Part shown: in pieces, positions 56,501 through 64,000 of the stretch
Numbering within the stretch: position 1 is the first letter of the stretch
Layout of the letters: each line of letters starts with the position of its first letter
DNA from: Adenophora triphylla var. japonica
Taxonomy: Eukaryota; Streptophyta; Magnoliopsida; Asterales; Campanulaceae
NCBI GenBank assembly: GCA_022495995.1
Contig: JAFEMH010001469.1
Span: 1-64,000 of the forward strand
DNA length: 64,000 nt
Direction of reading: 5' to 3'
Program-made: the position numbers and the translations under genes
The notes under the pieces: model-generated
What the model saw: the letters and a program-made list of their open reading frames with translations, nothing else
Databases searched by the model: none
Told to the model about the DNA's origin: nothing

Positions 56501-57584
56501 GCCAGAACTTTGGCCGACAAACTGATTACGTTGGGTTATTACTGGCCACACATGAGAGATGACACTCATGACTTTGTTCAGCAATGCGACCAGTGTCAAA
56601 GGTTTGCCAACTTACCTCATCTGCCTACAACGGAGCAAACTCCAGTGATCGTTGCTTGGCCGTTTGATATGTGGGGCGTCAACTTGATTGGACCCTTCCC
56701 TCCCGCCCGTGGAAACTGCAAGTACGTGATCGTGGCTATTGATTATTTCACAAAGTGGGTTGAAGCCAAACCTTTAGCCAGAATCACAGAGTAAAACGCC
56801 ATCAATTTCATTCACGACTTCATCTGGTGTCGATTTGGGATCCCTCGAGCTATAGTATCAGATAACGGCCTACAATTCTCCCGGGCTTTCGAAGAAGAAA
56901 TGAATCGAGTAGGAATAAAGCATTGGCAATCATCTGTCGCCTATCCTCAGGGCAATGGGCAAGCGGAAGTAGCAAATAAGCTCGTCTTATCCTCACTTAA
57001 GACGGGCTTAGTTGGTCGACGAAGTAATTGGTTGGATGAACTCCCCCTTGCTCTTTGGGAAGCTCGCACAACCACTCGGGGGCCTACGGGGGAAACCCCA
57101 TTCGCTCTTACATATGGGTCGGAGGCCATGGCTCCAGCCAAGCTGCGATTTCCTACAGCCAGAGTGGTCATTCGCTCTTACATATGGGTCGGAGGCCATG
57201 GCTCCAGCCGAGCTGCGATTTCCTACAGCCAGAGTGGTCTTCTTCGATCAAGAACATAACAACATCAACAGATTGATCGACTTGGATTTGATTGACGAGA
57301 AGCGAGACACAGCCTACTTACGAATGGTCAACTACAAGCAGAGGACAAAGAGTTACCACGACAAGAAGGTAAAGACGAGATCATTCCAAGTGGGGGACCA
57401 CGTGCTAATAAAGATCGAGGCAACAGGAAGGAGAACTCAACAGAACAAATTATCTCCCAACTGGGAAGGTCCCTACATTGTCACTCGAGTCATCAAAGAA
57501 GGAACTTACATGATTGCTCACCAAGGAGGTGAAGAGTTGAAGCACCCATGGCACGCTACTCATCTCATCAAGTACTACTTCTAG
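53541..57584 (+). pseudogene. Pol of the Ty3/gypsy element (protease, RT, RNase H, integrase)
   Basis: Protease: RLLIDTGACKDILFYKTF with the DTG active site (about 53850). RT (54308-55186): IDFTNLNLGCPKDSYPLPRI, LDAYSGYHQIKM, MMPFGLKNAGAT and the catalytic box as YVED, where the family has two aspartates. RNase H follows (KPVYYVSKALSDVESKYYNA, VYSDGSATKNVSGAG). Integrase has the HHCC region (HEVHSGVCGGHPGARTLADK ... CDQCQRF) and a core reading MWGVNLIGPFP, with Asn at the first catalytic position, then IVSDNGLQFS and YPQGNGQAE. Stops occur at 53917, 54305, 55184, 55862, 56018 and 56792. The spacer between protease and RT is badly decayed. A 70-bp duplication breaks the integrase tail. Confidence 0.93.
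57099..57238 (+). repeat. 70-bp tandem duplication in the integrase tail
   Basis: Copies 57099-57168 and 57169-57238 differ at one base (gccaag / gccgag). Length 70 is not a multiple of three, so it shifts the frame. Only the overlapping frame 57012-57584 restores the VLIKIEATGRRT..WEGPYIV end. Confidence 0.95.
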
Positions 57585-57723
57585 TCCAGCTATCTAGTTT
57601 AGCTTAAAAGGTTAATGCAGTTTTAGTTTTAGCTCTCCACTTTTGATGTAAGCATGCTTCTACTTCAATAAAAGTTGATGTTCTATTTCGACCCAACATT
57701 GTGTTGCACTTTACATTAATTTC
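57585..57723 (+). other. Region just after pol
   Basis: AT-rich with cttcaataaaagttg, a possible polyadenylation word, then the tandem repeat. Confidence 0.4.
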
Positions 57724-58011
57724 AACAAGCTCGATTCTTAATCAGCTTCGTTCAATCAACAAGTCCGACTCTTAGTCGACTTCGTTCTAACAGACTCGAT
57801 TCTTAATCAGTCTCATTTTAACAAGCTCGATTCTTAATCAGCTTCGTTCAATCAACAAGTCCGACTCTTAGTCGACTTCGTTCTAACAGACTCGATTCTT
57901 AATCAGTCTCATTTTAACAAGCTCGATTCTTAATCAGCTTCGTTCATTCAACAAGTCCGACTCTTAGTCGACTTCGTTCTAACAAGATCAACTCTTAGTC
58001 AGCTTCGTTCA
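57724..58011 (+). repeat. 96-bp tandem repeat in the 3' untranslated region of the gypsy element
   Basis: Units start at aacaagctcgattcttaatc at 57724, 57820 and 57916, a constant 96-bp period. Each unit is built of about 32-bp sub-units of the type aca..ctcgattcttaatcag.. / gtccgactcttagtcgac... Decayed ctcgac words go on to about 58220. Confidence 0.93.
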
Positions 58012-58428
58012 TTTAACGGGTCCGAAATCTAGTCGACCTGGTGCTGATAAGCTCGACCATGGGTCAGATTCGCTCTCTTAAAACAGGTTCGACTCTAAGT
58101 CAATCTCGTTTGCAGAAATTGTACAAGTCAAAGTCGATTGAATTGTCAAAAAATCAGTCCGACTAAAGGCCTATAGCAACTCGTCTGTTCTATTAAAATC
58201 TAGCTCGACATTCAAGACAAATGATTTGATCAAAGAAAAACAGATTCAAACAAAAGTCAGCTGCGATTAAATAGAACTAAGTCCCCCAAAGCGGGCTAGG
58301 ACTTAAGTAAATAGAAGTTACGAGTTAGTATGCCTCCCAAAAAACTAGGCCAAGGCATCCACACATACACAAAACAAAAGAAAAAAATTGTTTGGAGCTT
58401 ATTCGTTACAACATCATTCAAAGTAAAA

Positions 58429-61172
58429 TCAAGAGTCTTGACCAGCGTCAGCCGGACCGCTAGTGGTAGCTCGACCCTCTCCCTCTTCTTCTTGTTGCTG
58501 GGGGCCTATGGGTTTACCCGAGTCAGAGAAGACCTGTTGAGTAGGTTCGTCATCTTCCTCCATATCTTCTGCATCTTCAATCTCTTGTAAAACCACGTCA
58601 AAGTTTCGGGGAGCTAAAACAGGAGCAGTCCATGGTTCACAGCCATCTTCTTCATCTTGCTGGGCAATAAAAGCTAGATCGTTGTCTGTGTAAGGAACCA
58701 CCGAATGACCACCGCGAGCAGCCATGTCATATTGAGGCTCAGATGCCCAGCGAGCTAGTTGTTCAAGGGAGACTTCAGAGGTGGGATCAACTAAAGCTCG
58801 ACGGGCCATGTGGCATTTCCCCACATTCGCCTTATCAACAATGGCGTTGTAGTAGTCATCCCCGTCCTTGAACTTCTCAACAGCTGCCTTAGAAGCGACT
58901 TGAAGCTCTTCCCTCCATTTGGCCCTAGCTGCGTTGTGTTCCTCATTCAACCCGACCAAGAAGGAATCTCTATCCTTGAGGAGCTGGGAAACTGTTGCAA
59001 GCTCTTTCTTCGTTTTCTCATGCTCCAAGCGCTCTGCGTCTCTCTCAGTGGTCACCTCACCAACTTTGGCCTCAACAGCCTTCAGGTCGACCAACGCTTT
59101 GTTCTTATCCGCCAAAGTATCATTCTTCAAAGCCTCCAAAGCATCATAGGAGGAGTCCAAATCATTGTATTTCTCCTTCAACTCATCCAAATCATGAGAT
59201 TTCTTGGCATACTGACTCAGGGCCAGCCTTTCCCTCTCGATGGATGCCCTCCAAGAGCTCTTGGCTTGCTCCACCATAGTAAGAGACTGCATTAAAGAAA
59301 GTCATCAAAGTATTAGCTAGACAAAGACTCAAAAACTAAATTGACAAGCTCAAAGAATAAGTGACCAGACGGATAGGGGGAATAAAAGCTTACCTCACTC
59401 TGCACCAATCCAGTTCGAGCAGAGAATTCTTCTGGGGTCATCCCCTTATCAGTAAAATGGGCAAGTAGGTCGACGTTTATGGCCCTCCTCACCACGACTT
59501 GGCCAAGACTCAACTCTGGGAAACGGCGGCTCATAATATTGACCCCACTGAGAGGAGGCACATCACTCAGTCTCCTTATGTGATCCTCAAGGGACTCTTG
59601 GTTAGTAGGAGAGGAGATTGGGGGAGGAAGTTGGCTCGGGGAAACAGCTTTCCCCTTCTCAGTTCTCGATCTCTTCTTCGAGTTCAGAGGACGATCATCC
59701 TCCTCATCAATGGCATCATCATCAACATTCACAACATTTAAAGGGCTAGCCCCAGTAGTCCCAGCACCAGAGGTCGCAGCATTAGCTTCAGGAGTTGGGT
59801 CGGAGCTCAGGCTTGGTCTAACCGACCTATTGGACTCATCGCCCTCTTCAGTCACTTCCCTATCTTGGCTACCACTCTCCAAGGGATCCTTCGACCCGAC
59901 CTCCTCCATTGGCACCATCCCAGCATTATCTTTAGACAGCAGGTTATTCCGTCTCTCAGCCTCTCTCTCTCTCTGTTAGCTCGAGCGTTGGCGGCACCGT
60001 GAGCTTTCTTAGCTTTCTTCTTGTCTGACACTCCAACTACGCGCACCATATTCGCTTCTTGTTCAGGAGTCATAACTGCATCAAAACCAAGGAAACAAAA
60101 GGTTAGATCTGCAAATAAGATTTCTATGTACGAGCTGCGAGTTCTACATGCATGCTAACAATTGACGAATTAAGAGTTGCACATACAAGCCAAATTATTT
60201 CTATGTACGAGCTACCAGTTCTACATACAAACAAGTAATAGGCGAGTAAAGAAATAAAGACAAGTAAACTCTTACCACCAACGTGCTCCCCATTGTCCTT
60301 ACAGTAGTTGGCCGTCCTTTGGCAAACTTGACACTTATCCTCGAATCTACCCAAGGCATGGGTGACCCAATCAGGATATATCGTGCCCCTATCAACAGGG
60401 ACCAGAGGTTGCACTTCCCCTTCACCAGCCATCATTCCAGCTTGGATGTAATTGTACTTGGTGGTCCCCAGGGTTTCCCAACTAATAGGTCCCTTATCAG
60501 CCAATTGGCACAGTCTCTTACCAATAGTTCTCCTCTTCTATAACCTCTATTTCAGCATTGGGTAGAGGGAATTCCCATCCTAATCTACTCTCCACTACTA
60601 CAACATGGGAGTTCCACCCACTCGCCTTGCTGGGAAGGTTCATAAACAGTTTGGGGGAGTTGGGTTTAGAAGGGGTGCTGATTCCCATATCTGTTTTACC
60701 AAACTTAACACTGAAGAATTCTTTAAAGACCCTCATGCAAGGCTCATTTCCCAGAAACCTACATACCATGGCAAAACACACTAGGACCCTGCAAGTGTTA
60801 GCTCCCAGTTGGAGAGGCAAAGCATTAGTGCACTCCAAAAAATTCATTGATAAAAGGATCAAGCGACAACCTCAAGCCAGCTTCGAATTGGCCATAGAAG
60901 AAAGCTACCTTAGTGGCATCCTTAGTAAATGTCCTACCAAATTGAGCCATGAAATCTTTCTTACTGTGAATGGTCACCCTAAATTCCTCCTTATTTACCT
61001 CACAGAAGTCATATATCATGGTATATCGAGACTCTAAATTCTTCTTCCCTCTCATTGGTCTATGAGGGACATAGCCCCTTTCATTCCTCCCCGGTACAGC
61101 CAAAGAGTCAAATACATTCACAATCCGGAGACTGGAGGAGGTAGATGTCATAGCTCCTTCCTGAGCTGCCAT
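58429..61172 (-). pseudogene. Antisense spliced gene of the gypsy element (putative gypsy-type transposon family plus coiled coil)
   Basis: Lies between integrase and 3' LTR on the strand opposite gag-pol. Start MAAQEGAMTSTSSS at 61172, directly after a TTGTACAG acceptor. The first long part (RYTMIYDFCEVNKEEFRVTI, LSLDPFINEFF; then in another frame LQLGANTCRVLVCFAMVCRF) resembles the domain called putative gypsy-type transposon. Introns are suggested by donor GGTAAG at 60275 with acceptor GATGCAG at 60076, and donor GGTAAG at 59393 with acceptor AATGCAG at 59287. The last exons give an acidic linker, a nuclear-type basic patch (NSKKRSRTEKGK) and a coiled coil of about 150 residues (58700-59280) with an acidic tail. 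Shifts near 60850 and 59950 break this copy. Function is unknown. Confidence 0.7.
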
Positions 61173-61364
61173 ATCTGTACAAGAAGAAGAGGAAGCAGGG
61201 GAGTCAGACCTATGATCACAATAAGGCGACCTACCTAGGGGCGACCTAGACTCCCCTAGAAAACCTTTCCTATTCCTAAGAAAGGAGGGTTTACTTGCAT
61301 CCCTAACATAAAATAGTGATATGTGGTCAAGCAATTCATGGAAGAGATGAAAGGATACAACATT

Positions 61365-61568
61365 TCAGTCGTCAATTATCAATTCACCTACGTCTTCTCC
61401 TATGGGCAGTCCTATTTCACTAAAATTCAGCCCCCACCTTGTCAAGATGGAGGCACACTCATTCAAGGACATCTCTCTCCACTCTCCGTTTATATGTTTG
61501 TACACTCGATGGTTCACAGTGCAATACCCATACCAAGCTCCTGGCTCACTACTGAAGGTTCTAGCCAT
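61365..61568 (-). CDS. Small antisense ORF before the 3' LTR, unknown
   Basis: 67 codons, MARTFSSEPGAWYGYCTVNH to VGELIIDD. Trp and Tyr-rich start, no recognised domain. It is head-adjacent to the larger antisense gene in the same orientation and may be its first exon or a separate ORF. Confidence that it is translated is low. Confidence 0.3.
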   Translation of the reverse strand: MARTFSSEPGAWYGYCTVNHRVYKHINGEWREMSLNECASILTRWGLNFSEIGLPIGEDVGELIIDD

Positions 61569-62055
61569 GGCGAAATCAAAAATAGAGCAGAAATTGAAAC
61601 CCTAATGCAAGAAGACAAGTGAAATACCTTAATCAGTTTTGCAAGAGGAAATTGTTGCAGAAGACGGAAGCTCAGTTTAAATCAGTTGCCTTTTCGTTAT
61701 CTTCGCCGGAGTTGTACCAGAGTTTGGAGAGAGTAAAAGTTCAAAAAGAAGAAGGACTCTGGTATTTATATTTTCCGAAATTGAGAAGGAAAAGGAAAAA
61801 ATTCAAAAGTTATTTTCCTAATTAAATGAGGAAAACAGTTCCCAAGGCGGTTTTTCAAATGTCAAAACAGTAATTATTGCGAAATACGGCGCTCTTCTAG
61901 ATCTGACCGTTCGTTGTAAACGTCCAGGATTGAGCCACGTCACCTTTGGTCGACTAAATATCAGAGCGAGCATCGACTTGCGAGTCACGGCAAGCTTCAT
62001 CAAAATTTCCTTAACTTCCTAGTCGACAAAGTCGACTCAGAAAGTTGGGGGCCAC
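61569..62055. other. Region between the antisense genes and the 3' LTR
   Basis: Probably the promoter and leader region of the antisense gene. A GTATTTATATTTT stretch at about 61760 could include a TATA-like word. The polypurine tract of the element is at its right end. Confidence 0.4.
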
Positions 62056-62722
62056 TGAACATACCTAAAGTGTCGAGCTGGGCCAAGCGAGTAAAGCCCA
62101 ATCTTCAATCAATTGTTGCCACCACGTTCTCAGTGGGCTAGGCCCAATTATTACATGGCTCAAGGCCCATCTTCTTGATCAGTCGACTTAAGTTCATTGT
62201 CCGACCTACCGGGTCCCGACCTAACTTAGTCCGACTCTATAATCCAGATTCTATTTCGGATACAGTCCAGACTTACCCGTTAGTCAGGTCGACCTAATCC
62301 CAATAGGCGACCTCAACCTGCCGAGCAAGCGTCGACCTACTGAGTCCAGGCGCACGTGCTACTATTCTTTTCATAACTGTCTCCCTACAAATCGGGAGAT
62401 AATCAAGGACATGTTCTCCGGACATGTAACTGTCCCACAAATTAAGGAATTCATGCATCCCTACCAAAAATACCACCCTCATCAAAGCAACTATAAATAC
62501 ATGACAACCGCAACGGGTTCTAAGGTAACTGCAATTTTGTCATTTGAATATCTCTGTTCATTTACAATATTTGCTCTCCTAAATACATACTTACTCTCAC
62601 GCCCGAGGTTCTAAGCCGAAGACAAATCCGGCTAGTCGTGGGTTCTGATTTCAGATCAAGGAGTCAGGTGATTGATCCTGCCACATGGACGAAGATTGAT
62701 AAGCACATTTCCTGCGGTATTA
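62056..62722 (+). repeat. 3' LTR of the Ty3/gypsy element
   Basis: 667 bp, starts TGAACATACC right after gggggccac. Its last two bases read TA instead of CA. The target duplication atgga follows. Confidence 0.93.
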
Positions 62723-62760
62723 ATGGATAACACAAAATATCTATATAATCCATGTGTATT

Positions 62761-64000
62761 TGTAACGACCCTAACCCTAGACACTATTTTAGTATCATAT
62801 TATATGCTTTTTATATTATTGTTGACTTTATATTCTCATTTTATGTCTTTGATTTCCTATGTTAAGATGAGATGGTTGTTAAATAATTCTAAAGCCTTAG
62901 GATGAAATGAAAATAAGTTAAAGTATTTTGTTGTGGTATATTAATTGGAAATAAATAAATCATGAGTAGCTAGGTTGTCCTTGTGTAGGGGATGGAAGTA
63001 AAGGGTTTAAATTGCATTTCTTAAATATTAAGGGGTTGAGTGTAGGATAGGGAAAGATCTCATTTATTAAAGGGATGGGGGGGCATGTCTTCCCCTTATT
63101 TCCCTCTCCACCTCCTCCACTTGGTCAATTCCCCCCATACTTCCCCATCTTTTTCATTATCCTCCTTCATTCTCCTTCACCTCCTCACTCAACTTTCCCC
63201 ATGGAAACTCTTCCATGAAAACCTTCTCTTCCATGTTCTTACCAAGTTCAATTCTTCTCCATTTGTCAATCCGATCGTACTTTTGTGTTCGGGACAACTA
63301 GGAGAGCACATCAAGCCAAGAAAATCCTTGTTCCATCTCATATTTCTAAGGTGAGTTATTATGACTTTCCCTTCATTAAATGTTCATGAACAATTGATGT
63401 TGTTATTGTTATTATAATGGTTGTTTGATGCTGTGGAACCCTTCTTGGAGTTGAAGAATTGGTTAATGACATAGAATAATGTTGTTGTTCATGGAAGTTG
63501 AGTAAGAGTGTAAGAAAATGGGTTGAGTTAGATTAAGAAGGTTAAACTTGAAATGTGGTAGTGAAATGGATGGAAAATCAAGTTGTAAATGATCTAGGTT
63601 TATGCTATTTTGGGGTTTAAATGATTTTGTAACGACCCTAAACCTAGGCACCTATTTTAGTATCATGAAATGTGCTTTTAATATTATTTTTAATATTATG
63701 TGTTTAATTTATATCTTTGATTTCTTAATATTAAAATGAAATGATTGAGAAATAAATAATATTCTTGGGAAGGGTATAATAATAGAAATGGACAAAATAA
63801 ATAAAATGTGGGTAGTATACTTCCTTGTGTAGGAGAAGTATGATTGAAAAAGATTTTTTTTTAAAAAAAGAAGGGATGGGGGGACCATACCCTCCCCTTA
63901 TTTCCCTCATCCTTTTCTTTATTTGTCAAACCTCCCCATACTCCCTTTATCCCTCCCCATACTCTTCCATACTCCTCCATTCTCCATCATTTTTCTTCTT
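62761..64000 (+). repeat. Diverged 867-bp tandem repeat, LTR-like, running off the right edge
   Basis: TGTAACGACCCTAA.CCTAG starts at 62761 and again at 63628. Both copies continue with ttttagtatcat, ctttgatttc, ccttgtgtagg and gggatggggg...ccttatttccctc. Indels and many substitutions separate them. A TGTAACGACCC start is common among plant LTRs, so these may be LTRs or solo-LTR tandems. No coding sequence seen in this stretch. Confidence 0.7.

Larger units (their letters stand above)
51010..62722 (+). mobile_element. Ty3/gypsy retrotransposon, Tat/Retand-like, complete but defective
   Basis: 11.7 kb. LTRs 51010-51675 and 62056-62722 start TGAACATACC and end catCA / tatTA. The 5-bp duplication atgga lies at 51005-51009 and 62723-62727. 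A primer-site-like word (ttggttccattgccggg) follows the left LTR, and a polypurine tract (agttgggggccac) precedes the right LTR. Gag, protease, RT, RNase H and integrase follow in the gypsy order on the plus strand. A tandem repeat and an antisense gene fill the 4.5 kb between integrase and 3' LTR. That layout, with the CX2HX4HX4C knuckle, points to the Tat lineage. Stops, shifts and lost catalytic residues make it non-autonomous. Confidence 0.93.

Noticed and set aside
57724..58011. Regular repeat considered as a CRISPR array
   Set aside because: The units are contiguous 96-bp repeats without unique spacers, in a plant retrotransposon.
58810..59295. 161-codon plus-strand frame near the end of the gypsy element
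   Set aside because: Shadow of the coiled-coil exon of the antisense gene. Heptad periodicity and splice sites support the minus strand.

Overview
The window is nuclear DNA of a flowering plant, almost certainly a eudicot. Coding regions carry spliceosomal introns with GT/AG borders, the genes match plant-only families (a YODA-type MAPKKK, a KCTD-like BTB protein, a hydroxyproline-rich glycoprotein family protein), and the AT-rich spacer is packed with plant transposon types: Stowaway, hAT, Mutator-like, CACTA, Helitron, Copia and Ty3/gypsy. I cannot name the species. No tRNA, rRNA or CRISPR was seen.

Left part (1-31,400), gene-bearing. A broken N-terminal half of a YODA-like MAPKKK runs leftward off the edge (1-1907), with probable leader exons up to about 4.7 kb. 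Spacer follows with two mini-Helitrons and the 3' end of an autonomous Helitron. An internally deleted Copia element (13212-17559) has a different hAT-like insertion in each LTR. Next come a TIC32-like short-chain dehydrogenase pseudogene, the only clearly intact single-exon gene (BTB protein, about 19240-20655, minus), a Stowaway element split by a hAT derivative, and a two-exon hydroxyproline-rich protein gene (23139-27763, minus) whose 3.3-kb intron holds a Stowaway and a Mutator-like MITE. A cluster of Stowaway elements fills 29.4-31.4 kb.

Middle part (31,400-50,500), nested transposons. A hAT-like element (33118-35474) holds two Mutator-like MITEs. It abuts the 3' part of an LTR retrotransposon, which is interrupted by an 11.8-kb CACTA element (37370-49136). 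That CACTA carries TNP1-like and TNP2-like transposase genes and an ATHILA-ORF1-like gene, all on the minus strand and all frameshifted. It is flanked not by the usual 3-bp target duplication but by a 1077-bp direct duplication of retrotransposon sequence, with only three differences seen by eye.

Right part (50,500-64,000). A complete but defective Ty3/gypsy element of Tat/Retand type (51010-62722) has 0.67-kb LTRs, a 5-bp target duplication, gag-pol on the plus strand, a 96-bp tandem repeat after pol, and a spliced antisense gene before the 3' LTR. It sits in sequence that continues into a diverged 0.87-kb tandem repeat reaching the right edge.

Only the BTB gene and the hydroxyproline-rich protein gene look like working host genes. 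The other coding sequence is pseudogenic or belongs to transposons. The most unusual structures are the CACTA with its kilobase-long flanking duplication and the antisense spliced gene of the gypsy element.
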